Assembly (NCBI GenBank): GCA_002403375.1
Contig: DHHQ01000001.1
Location: forward strand, 1-64,000
Source of the DNA: Thiobacillus denitrificans
Lineage (GTDB): Bacteria; Pseudomonadota; Gammaproteobacteria; Burkholderiales; Thiobacillaceae
Direction of reading: 5' to 3'
Length of the DNA: 64,000 nucleotides
The translations under genes were made by a program, and so were the position numbers. Below the pieces are notes generated by a model, which had not been told where the DNA came from, searched no databases, and saw only the letters and a list, made by a program, of their open reading frames with translations. Positions 16,908-27,764 of this stretch are shown here, piece by piece; position 1 is the first letter of the stretch; every line of letters starts with the position of its first letter.

Positions 16908-17422
16908 GTGTCTCCCGTGCTGAGCGTCTGGCGGATGTCGAGCGGCAGGTAGGTCAGCTCCAGCCTGCCGCGCGTGAGACGTTCGACGCGATACGTGTTG
17001 TCGATCACCTCCCCTTCGGAAACCGTGTAGATGCGCTCGCCGCGCACCAGCAGGATGAGGGTGACGCCATCCTCGACGTAGCGGCCGAGATAGCTGAACG
17101 GCAGCGGCGGCGCGGTGGGCGGCGGCGGCGGCCGGGGCTTGGGCGGCGGCGGGGGCGGCGGCGGCACGTACCAGGACACCGCGCCGAACGCGTTGCCGGC
17201 CACCGGGTCGTCCGCCGGCGCCGCGGCCGGGGGTGGCAGCCGCTCCAGTTCGACCCGCAGCGCGGCTACCCGCGGCGGCGCCTCGGCCGGCGCGGCCGGC
17301 GCGCCGGCGTGCGCCTGCCTGGGCTCGGCCTGCCGCCCGTCGTGCGGAAGCAGCGACAGGACGACCGAGACGGCAAGCGCCGCGAACAGCATGCGCCGAT
17401 GCCAGGGCCGCAGCGCCTTCAT
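16904..17422 (-). CDS. GspC/PilP-like periplasmic linker protein
   Basis: A 172-residue protein with an N-terminal transmembrane anchor (residues 9-26), an alanine/proline-rich linker and a striking proline run around residues 86-105. A compact C-terminal domain follows (LPFSYLGRYVEDGVTLILLVRGERIYTVSEGEVI). That domain resembles the homology region of GspC/PilP proteins, which connect the inner-membrane platform to the secretin. It overlaps both neighbouring genes by 4 bp, between the PilO-like and secretin genes. Assignment is by context and fold pattern; identity is weak. Confidence 0.7.
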   Translation of the reverse strand: MKALRPWHRRMLFAALAVSVVLSLLPHDGRQAEPRQAHAGAPAAPAEAPPRVAALRVELERLPPPAAAPADDPVAGNAFGAVSWYVPPPPPPPPKPRPPPPPTAPPLPFSYLGRYVEDGVTLILLVRGERIYTVSEGEVIDNTYRVERLTRGRLELTYLPLDIRQTLSTGDT

Positions 17423-17964
17423 GACGGCTGCTCCAGATAGAGCACCAGCCGGATCGTGGCGTCGACCAGCGGGTCGCCGACCTTCTGGCGCTCGAACTGC
17501 ACCTGTTCGAGCGAGGCGATCGGGATCGTCGCGCCGGCGCTCGCCAGGAAACGGCGGATCTGCCGGTACTCGCCGCGGACCGGCAGCGTCAGCTGCAGGC
17601 GGGTCAGGCGGCCGACGCGATCGTAGCTCGGCTTGTATTCGCCCTGGTCGAGGCTGAGCCCGCAGCCCTGCGCGGTGGCGGCGATCTTGCCGATCCAGTC
17701 GGGCGAGCTGCGCTCGTCGGGGAACGCGCGGTAGAACTCGGCGAGCTGCTCGGCGGCCGGGCGCTCGCCGGACGCCAGCTGGCGGCTCGCCCGCGCGATG
17801 CGTTCCTGCAGCGAGGCGGCGTCGAGGCGCGCCTCGGCGAGGCGCTGCTCGGCGGGCACGACGGCGGAAAAATAGAACGCCGTCGCCGCCACCCACACGC
17901 CGAGGCCGACCACCCCCGGCCAGCCGAGGCGGCGTCCGATCGCGCGGTCGAGGCGGGTGCTCAC
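17419..17964 (-). CDS. PilO/GspM-like inner-membrane protein
   Basis: A 181-residue protein starting at a GTG (17964) that overlaps the preceding stop (GTGA). One transmembrane helix (residues 16-36, VVGLGVWVAATAFYF) is followed by a coiled-coil stretch (QRLAEARLDAASLQERIARAS). A ferredoxin-like periplasmic domain contains LTRLQLTLPVRGEYRQIRRFL, the usual PilO signature. It should form the inner-membrane platform together with the PilN- and PilM-like proteins. Confidence 0.8.
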   Translation of the reverse strand: MSTRLDRAIGRRLGWPGVVGLGVWVAATAFYFSAVVPAEQRLAEARLDAASLQERIARASRQLASGERPAAEQLAEFYRAFPDERSSPDWIGKIAATAQGCGLSLDQGEYKPSYDRVGRLTRLQLTLPVRGEYRQIRRFLASAGATIPIASLEQVQFERQKVGDPLVDATIRLVLYLEQPS

Positions 17965-18503
17965 GGCGCCTCCCGCTTCCACACCGCGACGAGGGAGAAG
18001 CGCACCGGCTTCTCCGGATCGGCGTGCTGCACCTGGTGGTTCTGCAGCAGCACGCTGCCGAACACCTCGCGCTTGCCGAGCTGGCGGACGTACTCGAGCA
18101 TGGCGTCGAAGGTCTTCGCCTCCGCGCTGATCACGACCGTGCCCTTCTTGAGGTCCGGCGCCATCGACAGCAGCGCGACGTGCTCGCCGGCCGACGCCTC
18201 CACCGCGCGGAACAGGGTGTCCCACGGCAGGCTCAGCTCGCGCAGCACCTGGTTGGCGTGCTGCACCTCGAGCGCCTGCTCGCGGGCCGCCTCGGCGGAG
18301 ACCGGCCGCAGCGCGCGGGCGCGATGGCCCGCCAGGCGCTCGGCACGGTCGACACGCGCCTCCCACTGCACGATGCGCTGCCCGAGATCGCGGTAGTAGC
18401 CCGCCGCCAGGGCGAGCGCCACCAGCGACGTCGCCAGCACCGCAAGCCCCACCCACGGACGCGGGCGGCCGGTGCCCTGGTAGTCGAGTCGCAGCGCGCG
18501 CAT
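17961..18503 (-). CDS. PilN-like inner-membrane assembly protein
   Basis: A 180-residue bitopic protein. A short cytoplasmic N-terminus (MRALRLDYQG) precedes one transmembrane helix (residues 18-37) and a coiled coil (QRIVQWEARVDRAERLAGH). The periplasmic domain includes GTVVISAEAKTFDAMLEYVRQL, typical of PilN/GspL C-terminal domains. It is encoded between the PilM-like and PilO-like genes, which is the usual pil order. Confidence 0.8.
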   Translation of the reverse strand: MRALRLDYQGTGRPRPWVGLAVLATSLVALALAAGYYRDLGQRIVQWEARVDRAERLAGHRARALRPVSAEAAREQALEVQHANQVLRELSLPWDTLFRAVEASAGEHVALLSMAPDLKKGTVVISAEAKTFDAMLEYVRQLGKREVFGSVLLQNHQVQHADPEKPVRFSLVAVWKREAP

Positions 18504-18506
18504 GGC

Positions 18507-19329
18507 CTAGCCCTCCTGCGCCGCGAGCACGCGGGCCGCATCCGCCGGCACGGCGCCGCCGGACTGCTTCGGCACCAGCAGGTGGAACTGCCAGCGGTCG
18601 TTGTCGGGCAGCTTGACGTCGTCGCGCCCGAACGCCCACACGAAGACGTCGCGCGCGGCCGCCTCGGGGTCGGCGAGATAGGCTTCGCGCGCGAGGATCA
18701 GGCCGAGCTCGACGCGCCAGCCGGGGCCGATGCGCTGGCTGCGGAGGCGCACCCAGCGTCCCTGCTGCAGCAGCGCGAGGCACAGGCTGCCCGGCTCCAG
18801 CAGGGCCAGCCAGGCGTGCCGCCCCTGCAGGCGGCGGCGCTGCTCGTTGCAGACCGCCATCAGCCTCGGCTGGATCGACTCGAGGCGGACCCCGGCGGCG
18901 GCGAAGGTCTCGCGCAATGCGCCCGGCAACGCGGCGTCGACCGCGCTCGCCGGCCGCGGCGTCCCGGCGCGCGCGTCGCTCACCCGCAGGTCCCATTGCG
19001 CGGCCGCGTCGCCGTACACCCGCTCGAAGCAGTGGCGCGCGAAGGCGGCCTCCTCGTCGGCGCCGCCGAGGGCGTCGCTCCAGGGGACCAGCGCGTAGCG
19101 CACCAGGCGGTTGGCGAGGATCACCCGCGCCCGCGCGCCGCGGCCTGCGACGCCCGGCAGCGCGGCGCGCAGCGCGTCGACGGCACCGCGCCAGGGCGGC
19201 GCCTCCGGCGCGCCTGCCGCGACCGTCAGCCGCTCGTGCGTGACCGTCTTGCGCACGCCGCGCCAGCCGAGCGTGCGCGCGGTATGCACCAGGCTCACCT
19301 GGTCGGGCGCGAGTTCGACCAGCAGGTCG

Positions 19330-19349
<20 letters not shown>
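18507..19349 (-). CDS. PilM/GspL-like cytoplasmic protein
   Basis: A 280-residue protein in the position expected for PilM, the actin-fold platform component that binds PilN. Visible segments include DDLLVELAPDQVSLVH at the N-terminus, and GVRLESIQPRLMAVCNEQRR followed by LLEPGSLCLALLQQGRW, the pattern of an ATPase-like subdomain. Sequence resemblance to classical PilM is weak, so the call rests partly on gene order. It overlaps the GspE gene by 20 bp. Confidence 0.65.
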
Positions 19350-21020
<1,671 letters not shown>

Positions 21021-21024
<4 letters not shown>

Positions 21025-22208
21025 TGAATGCTCCCCGCGAGTTCGAAGATCGGGAAATACATGAGCACCACGATGAGGCCGATCACCACGCCGATGAACG
21101 CCATCAGCAGCGGCTCGAACAGCCGGGTGAAGCGCTCGACCCAGCGCGCGGTCTCCTCCTCGTGGAAGGCGGCGACGCGCTCCATCATCTCGCCCATGCG
21201 GCCGGTGCGCTCGCCGACGCGCAGCATCCTCAGTGCCACCGCGGTGGTCAGCCCGTAGCGCTCCATCGCGACCGACAGCGGCTGGCCCTCGCGGATGCAC
21301 GCCGACGCCTGCACCAGCCGGGCGCGCAGGCCCGTCTCCAGCAGGTCGGACACCAGGCCGAGCGACGGCAGCACCGGCATGCCGCCGCGCAGCAGCATGC
21401 CGAGCGAGCGGTAGAAGCGGGCGAGCTGGTAGACGTGCAGCCGCTCGCCGATGGCCGGCGCCCGCCACAGCGCGCGCTGCAGCCGCTGGCGGCTGGCCGG
21501 GCGGGTGGCGGCGTAGAGCGCGCCGCCGACGACCAGCAGCGTGCCGGCGAGGATCGCCGCGCCGTGCGATTCCAGCAGCTGGCCCCAGCGCATCAGCAGC
21601 TGCGACATCAGCGGCAGCTCGCTGCCGATGTCGGCGTAGAGGTGACTGAAGCGCGGCACCACGTAGACCATCAGGAACAGCGTCACCAGCCCGCCGACCG
21701 CGGCGAGCAGCAGCGGATAGATCGACGCGCTGACCACCTGCCGTTTGACGGCGTCCATCTGCGACTGGTAGGCGATGTAGCGCGCCAGCGCCTCGGGCAG
21801 GTCGCCGGTGCGCTCGCTCGCGCGCACGGTCGCCACGTAGAGCGGCGGGAAATCGGCCGGGGTGGCCTGCAGCGCATGCGAAAACGAATGCCCCTCGTAG
21901 AGGGTGGCGATGATCCCCGCGAGCACCTGCTTGACCTCGGGCCGCTGCTCCTTTTCCGCCAGCGTCTCCAGCGACTCGACCAGCGCGAGCCCGGCCTGCA
22001 GCAGCGCCAGCAGTTCCTGGCTGAACAGCACCAGCGGGAAATGCCCGCGCGGCCGGGTCCACGCCGGCCAGCCGGCCTTCGCCCTGACCCCGATCACCGT
22101 GTAGCCGCGCGCCAGCATCTGGCGGGCGGCGTCGCCGGCGTCGGCGGCCTCGACCACCCACGCGCTCAGGTTCTCGTTGCCGCGCAAGGCCTTGATCTCG
22201 TAGCGCAT
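21021..22208 (-). CDS. GspF/PilC-type inner-membrane platform protein
   Basis: A 395-residue polytopic protein with two copies of the T2SSF domain: FSQELLALLQAGLALVESLE in the first and FYRSLGMLLRGGMPVLPSL in the second. There are transmembrane segments near 165-185, 215-235 and at the C-terminus (LFEPLLMAFIGVVIGLIVV). It is the expected inner-membrane partner of the GspE ATPase encoded next. It starts 10 bp after the gspG stop. Confidence 0.94.
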
Positions 22209-22218
22209 GCGTCCCCCG

Positions 22219-22650
22219 CTACCAGCTGGTGATGTCGACGGCGTCGCCGTCGCCGCCGGGCCGGCCGTCGCGGCCGTACGACAGCAGGTCGTATTCGCCG
22301 TGCTCGCCGGGCGCCACGAAGACGTAGGGATTGCCCCAGGGATCGAGCGGGACCGCCTTCTGCAGGTAGGGACCGTCCCAGCGGGTTTCGTTGGCCGGCG
22401 CGCTCACCAGGCTGGCGAGCCCCTGCTCGCTGCTCGGGTAGTGGCCGACGTCCAGCCGGAACTGGTCGAGCGCCTTGCCGAGCGCGTCGATCTGGGCGCG
22501 CGCGACCTTGACCTCGGACTTGCCGATCTGCGAAAAGTATCGCGGCCCCACGTAGCCGGCGAGCAGGCCGATGATCACCATGACCACCAGCAGCTCGAGC
22601 AGGGTGAATCCCCGCGCGCGCGGCTTGCCGACATTCCGGATTTTCTGCAT
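22219..22650 (-). CDS. gspG: Major pseudopilin GspG
   Basis: A 143-residue major pseudopilin. I start at MQKIRN (22650), after a GGAGGGGG site. The leader ends PRARG and is followed by FTLLELLVVMVIIGLLAGYV with Glu+5. The typical GspG body follows: YFSQIGKSEVKVARAQIDALGKALDQFRLDVGHYPSSEQGL, here in shortened view, and the C-terminal calcium-site region (DPWGNPYVF, GEYDLLSYGRDG). It is the first gene of the operon running down to 13252, and the promoter should lie in 22651-22818. Confidence 0.94.
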   Translation of the reverse strand: MQKIRNVGKPRARGFTLLELLVVMVIIGLLAGYVGPRYFSQIGKSEVKVARAQIDALGKALDQFRLDVGHYPSSEQGLASLVSAPANETRWDGPYLQKAVPLDPWGNPYVFVAPGEHGEYDLLSYGRDGRPGGDGDAVDITSW

Positions 22651-22818
22651 CGCTACCCCCTCCATCCTGTTGCATGCCCCCGTGCCGACAGGGGCTGGTC
22701 TCACCTTAGCGCTACCGCTGCAGGCTGGCTGTGGGGGGTTCCGCGTATTCGTTCATGCGGGGTGGACCGTATTTCCGAGGTAGGTGAACCCTGTAGCCGG
22801 GCACCCCGGCTGCGACGG

Positions 22819-24372
22819 CTAGCCGGAAACGGGCGCGCAGGGCCACGACACCTCGACGCGGGTGCCCTGCCCGGGCGCCGACGCGATGCGGCAGTCGCCG
22901 CCGGAGAACGACGCGCGCTCGCGCATGCTGAGCAGGCCGAGTCCCCTGCCGCCGGGCTCGGCGTAGCCCACGCTGTCGGGGTCGAAGCCGCAGCCGTTGT
23001 CCTCGACCAGCAGGCGCAGCGTGTCGCCCGCGCGGTCGAGGCGCACCCGCACGCGATCGGCGCCGGCGTGCTTGACGATGTTGTTGGTCGCTTCCTGGAG
23101 GATGCGGAACAGCGTGATCTGCAGCGGCACCGGCACGTCTTCCTCGACGACGTCGAACGCCTTGTCGACGGCGATGTGGCCGCACGCCGCCTCGAACTCG
23201 CGGAAGAACCACGACAGCGTGGGCAGGATGCCGAGGTCGTCGAGGATCGACGGCCGCAACGCGGTCGACACCCGGCGCACCTCGACCAGCGCCTCCTTGA
23301 CGCGGGGTATCAGCTGCTGCAGCGACTCGCCGGCCTCCGAGGCCGCCCCCGCGGCGAGCTGCCGGGCGGCGTTTTCCAGCGCCAGCTTGATCAGGCTCAA
23401 CGACTGCCCCAGCCCGTCGTGCAGGTCGAGCGCGATGCGCCGCCGCTCGTCCTCCTGGATCGTCGCCAGCATGCACGAGAGGCGCTGCAGTTCGTCGTGC
23501 GACTCGCGCAGCGCCTGCGCGGTGCGCACCTGCTCGGTGGTGTCGCGCAGGATAGTCGACAGGTTCTCGACCTCGCCGTCTGCGCCGCGGTGCGCGATGA
23601 TGACCTGCGAGACGTGGATGTCGCGCCCGTCGCGGTCGTGCAGCAGCGTCTCGCCGGCCCACACGCCGTCGCGGATCGCGGCGGGGATGGCCTCGTTGCG
23701 GATCTTCGCCTTCACCGGCGGGTCGCACTGCTGGCACAGGCTGCGCTGCGAGACGTCGTCGTCGGGTCCGAGCCCGAGCAGTTCGCGCCCGGCCGGGTTC
23801 AGGTACAGCATCCGGCCCTCGGCGTCGGCCATCGCGACATAGTCGGTGGTCTGCTCGAGGATGGTCAGCAGGCGCGCCTGCGTGCCCTCGCTGACCACGC
23901 GCCTTTCCTTCTCCAGGCACGCCAGGCACTGCAGTTCCTCGAACAGCCGCTGGTAGCCGGCCTCGGACTGCTTCTGGCCGCTGATGTCGCCGACCATCAC
24001 CACGGCGTGCAGGGCGTCGGACCCGCGCAGCGGCTGCTGCGGCCTGACCAGCGGCTGCACCAGCAGCGAGAGGTGGCGCTTGAGCAGCGGGTCGTACACC
24101 TCGCATTCGGTGCGATCGCCGCGCGCCAGGCGGGCCGCCGCGGTGAGCCAGAGCCCCTTGAAGTAGCACGCCGGGTCGCTGCAATCGGGGTGCAGCACGT
24201 GGTGCAGCGACAGCCCCCTGACGCCGGCGACCGCGCCGAGCCCCCAGCGCTCGACCGTGCGGTTGGTGTGAATGAGATGGCCCTCGCCGTCGAGCAGGCA
24301 GATCAGCTGCGGCATCAGGTCCGCCGCCGCCTGCCATTGCTGCTTGGCAACCTCCAGTGTGTGCGCGTCCAT
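22819..24372 (-). CDS. NarX-type PAS sensor histidine kinase, cytoplasmic
   Basis: A 517-residue kinase without transmembrane segments. PAS domain 1 spans about 18-130 and contains cysteines at HPDCSDPACY. PAS domain 2 spans about 168-285 and has CQQC. The HisKA_3 dimerisation helix has H318 (IALDLHDGLGQS), and the ATPase domain has EATNNIVKHA and DNGCGFD. The paired cysteines in the PAS domains could bind a metal or sense redox state (inference). Upstream of the T2SS-like operon and co-directional; the NarL-type regulator at 12530-13186 is a plausible partner. Confidence 0.9.
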   Translation of the reverse strand: MDAHTLEVAKQQWQAAADLMPQLICLLDGEGHLIHTNRTVERWGLGAVAGVRGLSLHHVLHPDCSDPACYFKGLWLTAAARLARGDRTECEVYDPLLKRHLSLLVQPLVRPQQPLRGSDALHAVVMVGDISGQKQSEAGYQRLFEELQCLACLEKERRVVSEGTQARLLTILEQTTDYVAMADAEGRMLYLNPAGRELLGLGPDDDVSQRSLCQQCDPPVKAKIRNEAIPAAIRDGVWAGETLLHDRDGRDIHVSQVIIAHRGADGEVENLSTILRDTTEQVRTAQALRESHDELQRLSCMLATIQEDERRRIALDLHDGLGQSLSLIKLALENAARQLAAGAASEAGESLQQLIPRVKEALVEVRRVSTALRPSILDDLGILPTLSWFFREFEAACGHIAVDKAFDVVEEDVPVPLQITLFRILQEATNNIVKHAGADRVRVRLDRAGDTLRLLVEDNGCGFDPDSVGYAEPGGRGLGLLSMRERASFSGGDCRIASAPGQGTRVEVSWPCAPVSG

Positions 24373-24491
24373 CCCTTGTCCCCTCGTGACCGCTTCACGT
24401 CCCCCCGAACCCGTCGCCCTGTACCCTGGGGGCGCCGGGCCGTCGGCGCCCGCTGCCGGCGCGCCGGCCGCGAGTCGTTGCGGCCGGCCGG

Positions 24492-24776
24492 CTACCACGC
24501 CAGCCGGATCCCGCTGCGGGTGTTGTCGACGACGGTCGTGCTGACGCGGCGCTCGGCGGACTGCGGGATCAGGCGCTGGAAATCGACGACGTCGAGCGGG
24601 GTGCCGACCGGAAACGAAATGACGCCGTGCCTGAGCAGCAGGGCCCGTTCGTCGACCGCCTCCACGCGGTACAGGCCGATGCTCTGGCCGCGGTACCAGA
24701 CGTTGACGATGGGCAACCCTGCCAACGTCGATGGCACGTCGCCGGTCTGGATCGATCTCGCTGTGGTCTCCTGCAT
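24492..24776 (-). CDS. Small PilZ-like protein
   Basis: A 94-residue protein starting at MQETTARSIQTGDV (24776) after GGAGGATGACGAC. It has an all-beta pattern ending in VSTTVVDNTRSGIRLAW, which resembles the D/N-x-S-x-x-G motif of PilZ domains. An arginine-rich RxxxR motif is not clear, so c-di-GMP binding is doubtful. A GGDEF protein is encoded 6 kb away. An 18-bp dyad at 24880-24897 lies about 100 bp upstream and may control it. Confidence 0.5.
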   Translation of the reverse strand: MQETTARSIQTGDVPSTLAGLPIVNVWYRGQSIGLYRVEAVDERALLLRHGVISFPVGTPLDVVDFQRLIPQSAERRVSTTVVDNTRSGIRLAW

Positions 24777-24879
24777 GTCGTCATCCTCCTTTTCCTGGCG
24801 CCGCCGGGGCGCGCCGTCCATGGGAAGGGAAGCCTACCGCGCGCCGATGACGGGCAACATGCCGACCTTCTTTAGCCGC

Positions 24880-24897
24880 CCTAAAGATTCCTTTAGG
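24880..24897. promoter_or_regulatory. Dyad CCTAAAG-ATTC-CTTTAGG
   Basis: A perfect 7-bp inverted repeat with a 4-bp centre, upstream of the PilZ-like gene and after the FixJ-like gene. An identical 11-bp stretch (CCTAAAGATTC) recurs at 30632-30642, upstream of the hybrid kinase gene. That repetition suggests a binding site for one of the local response regulators rather than a terminator, although the dyad extends partly into flanking CCGCC/GGCGG. Confidence 0.5.
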
Positions 24898-24914
24898 CGG
24901 GCGCCCGCCGTCGA

Positions 24915-25538
24915 TCAGGGATGGGCCGGCTGGTGGGCGACCGCCCACAGGCGCAGCAGCTCGGCCAGCGTCCGCACGCCGACCTTGCGCATGATGTTGA
25001 AGCGGTGGACGTCCACGGTGCGGTCCTGGATGTCGAGCTCTGCCGCGATCTTCTTGGTGTGATAGCCCGCCGCGATCAGTTCCATCACCGCGCGCTCGCG
25101 CGGCGTCAGCGCGTCGAAGCGCGCCGCGGCTTCGTCGAGCGCCTGCCGGGTGCTCCAGTGCTGGTGGTCCTCGCGCAGGCAGACCTGCACGCGGTCGAGC
25201 AGGTCCTGTTCGTTGAACGGCTTCTCGACGAAGTCCGACGCGCCGGCCTTGAGCGCGCGCACGGCCATGGGGACGTCGCCGTGGCCGGTGATGATGATGA
25301 CCTGCAGCGCGACGCCCTGCGCCTGCAGCGAACGCTGCAGCTCGAGCCCGCTCATGCCGGGCATGCGCACATCGAGCAGCAGGCACCCGCGCATGCGGGC
25401 ATCGGCCACGGCGAGGAAGTCCTCGGCCGAGGCGAAGCACTGGTGGGGCAGCGAAACCGAATCGAGCAGCGCGGACAGCGCACCGCGAACCGCATCGTCG
25501 TCGTCGACGACATAGACGGCGGGCGGGTGCGGCGGCAT
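24915..25538 (-). CDS. FixJ-family response regulator
   Basis: A 207-residue regulator. The receiver domain has the acidic cluster VVDDDD (10-15), D56 (LLLDVRMPG), the switch threonine (IIITGHGD) and the K in FVEKPF. The LuxR-type DNA-binding domain follows (LTPRERAVMELIAAGYHTKKI, then DRTVDVHRFNIMRKVG). The start codon overlaps the stop of the kinase gene upstream (TGATG), as expected for a cognate FixL/FixJ-like pair. The dyad just downstream is a candidate target. Confidence 0.92.
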   Translation of the reverse strand: MPPHPPAVYVVDDDDAVRGALSALLDSVSLPHQCFASAEDFLAVADARMRGCLLLDVRMPGMSGLELQRSLQAQGVALQVIIITGHGDVPMAVRALKAGASDFVEKPFNEQDLLDRVQVCLREDHQHWSTRQALDEAAARFDALTPRERAVMELIAAGYHTKKIAAELDIQDRTVDVHRFNIMRKVGVRTLAELLRLWAVAHQPAHP

Positions 25539-27736
25539 CAGTCGGCCTCCCGCGCCAGGCTGAAGGTGAACGCTGCGCCGCCCTCGGGCCGCGCAGCGTA
25601 GCGCAGGCTGCCGCCGTGCGCCTCGACGATGGAACGACTGATGGCCAGACCCATGCCCAAGCCCCCCTGTCTTCCGGTCACGAACGAGTCGAAGATCTGA
25701 TCGCCGAGCGCAGGATCCACGCCAGGCCCGGTGTCGATGACTTCAACATAGACCAGTTGCGCGTCGGCACGCGTCCGCAGCGTGACGCGCCGCTCGCCCG
25801 TGCCGGCGAGCACCGCCTCCATCGCGTTGCGCACGAGGTTGAAGAGCACCTGCTCGAGCAGCACCCGCTCGCCCTGCACCACGGGCAGCGCCGGGGCGAG
25901 GTCGAGCGCCACCGCGACACCCTGCGCGCGTGCGTCGTGGTCGACCAGATCGGCGGTCTCGCGGGCGATCTGGTTCAAGTCCACCGGGCCGAGCTGCGGC
26001 TCGCCCTTCTGCACGAAGCGGCGCACCCGCTTGACGATCTCGCTGGCCCGCTTCGCCTGCGCGTTGATCGCCTCGAGCCAGCTTTCCAGCTTGCCGGCGT
26101 CGCAGCCGCCCTGCAGGCCGCGCAGGCCCGCTGCGCTGTACATCGAGATCGCCGCCAGCGGCTGGTTGATCTCGTGGGCGATCTCGGTCGCCATCTCGCC
26201 CATGCTGGCGAGGCGGGAAACGTGGGCCATCTCGTGCAGGTGCTGGCGCTCGCGGCGCTGCGAGGCGCGGATCTCGCTGACGTCGTTGACCATCACGTAG
26301 AAGCCGCGCACCTCGCCCTTGGGCGAGGCGTCCGGCAGGTAGGCCACGGTGACGTCGCGCGGGCCCGCCCCGGCGTACGGCAGCTGGCGCTCGAAGCTCA
26401 CCGCCTCGCCGGCGAGCGCCCGCTCGATATAGGGGCGCGCCGTCTCGTAGGCGGCGTCGCCGAGCAGTTCGCGCATCGACTTGCCGTAGATCTGCCGGGG
26501 ACTGAGGCCGAAGAAGCGCTCGTAGGCCATGTTGTTGAAGCGGTAGCGCTGGTCGGCGTCGACATAGGCGACCAGCACCGGCACGTTGTCGACCACCTTT
26601 TCCATCACCTGGGCGAGCGCCTTGTTGCGGCTGACGACGAACGCCAGCGCGCCGGCAACCAGAAAAGCGAACAGCACCAGCACGCCGTAAACCGTCCATA
26701 GATTCTCTAGCAAGGCGCGATTGGCGTCCCGCACCGCCGATTGCGAAAGCTGAACCGCGACCGTCCAGTAATAGCGCTCCGCATCGACCGCCCTGGCAAA
26801 GCCGACTTCGACCGGGGTGCCCTTCTCGCCGAGCAGGGGATGGACCCGCTCGAACCGGATCCACGACGCATCCGTTTGGTGGGCGCCGGTTCGTTCGCTT
26901 TGCATCTGCTGCCACAGCCGCGGAAACCGATCGCCAACGCCCCGCTGCGACCGCTCCGGGTCCATGCCCGCCGATTCGGCTTCCGGGACGGCGCCCATCA
27001 GCCAGTCTCCCTGCGCGTTGAGCAGCCAGATCCTGCCCGCCCGTCCTTCCAGCGCCGCCAGCTTGTCGCGCAGGCGCTGCCCCAGGTAGTCGAACACCAC
27101 CATGCCGCGGATCAGGCCCTGCTCGTCAGCCACCGGAGTGGCGAAGCGCACGACCGGCTTGGGCGGCCGACCCATGGCGCCCGCCTCGAGATCCAGATCG
27201 AGCGGCGAAACGTAAATCTGCCCGGGCGACAGCCACAGGGTTTCCTCGAAATACGGGCGGTCGTGCCGGTCCCGAAGATCGGCGTCAGCGACAACGGCGG
27301 GCCGGCCATCATTGAAGTCGACGCGCACCACCTCCATGCCGTCCAGTCCGATGAAGCGAACCCGGTCGTAAAGGCGCTTCTGCGTAATGAGCGCGAGGTA
27401 CTCCGTGGCGAGATCGAGACGGCTGCTGCGGCTGTCCTGTCTCAGGTGGTTCCTGATCTCGTTGTGCTGCGACAGATAGCGCAGGTCGGACAGGACGGCG
27501 CCCATTTCCTGATGGATGGCGCCCGCTGCGAGCTTGATGATCCGCTCCTGCTCGGCCTGCATCAGCCCCAGGTTGTTGTCGGTTTCGGCGCGGTGATAGA
27601 ACACGAACGGGACGGCGAGCAGCACGGAAAACGCGAGTCCGAGCAGCGCCGTGTGCAGGAGGATCCGGCGCACATTGACCTGCACCACCCGATGGATGGT
27701 GTGGGCCTGGGCCAGCCACGGTCCGGGGAGCTTCAC
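25538..27736 (-). CDS. Membrane PAS sensor histidine kinase (FixL/DctB-like)
   Basis: A 732-residue kinase if translation starts at the GTG at 27736, 28 bp after the upstream stop; earlier in-frame sequence overlaps the hybrid kinase gene. Order: transmembrane helix 1 (ILLHTALLGLAFSVLLAVPFV), a large periplasmic Cache-like sensor, transmembrane helix 2 (VYGVLVLFAFLVAGALAFVV) and a PAS domain (VPVLVAYVDADQRYRFNN). The HisKA region carries the phosphorylated His in ATEIAHEINQPLAAI, and the HATPase follows (LVRNAMEAV, DTGPGVD, GLGMGLAIS). All catalytic motifs are present. The periplasmic ligand is unknown. Confidence 0.9.
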   Translation of the reverse strand: MKLPGPWLAQAHTIHRVVQVNVRRILLHTALLGLAFSVLLAVPFVFYHRAETDNNLGLMQAEQERIIKLAAGAIHQEMGAVLSDLRYLSQHNEIRNHLRQDSRSSRLDLATEYLALITQKRLYDRVRFIGLDGMEVVRVDFNDGRPAVVADADLRDRHDRPYFEETLWLSPGQIYVSPLDLDLEAGAMGRPPKPVVRFATPVADEQGLIRGMVVFDYLGQRLRDKLAALEGRAGRIWLLNAQGDWLMGAVPEAESAGMDPERSQRGVGDRFPRLWQQMQSERTGAHQTDASWIRFERVHPLLGEKGTPVEVGFARAVDAERYYWTVAVQLSQSAVRDANRALLENLWTVYGVLVLFAFLVAGALAFVVSRNKALAQVMEKVVDNVPVLVAYVDADQRYRFNNMAYERFFGLSPRQIYGKSMRELLGDAAYETARPYIERALAGEAVSFERQLPYAGAGPRDVTVAYLPDASPKGEVRGFYVMVNDVSEIRASQRRERQHLHEMAHVSRLASMGEMATEIAHEINQPLAAISMYSAAGLRGLQGGCDAGKLESWLEAINAQAKRASEIVKRVRRFVQKGEPQLGPVDLNQIARETADLVDHDARAQGVAVALDLAPALPVVQGERVLLEQVLFNLVRNAMEAVLAGTGERRVTLRTRADAQLVYVEVIDTGPGVDPALGDQIFDSFVTGRQGGLGMGLAISRSIVEAHGGSLRYAARPEGGAAFTFSLAREAD

Positions 27737-27764
27737 GATGGCGGGTTCCCCGCGGCCGCAGGCG

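Noticed and set aside
24870..24902. Intrinsic terminator after the FixJ-like gene
   Set aside because: The dyad has no T-tract on the minus strand, and its core sequence recurs upstream of the hybrid kinase gene, which favours a protein-binding site.
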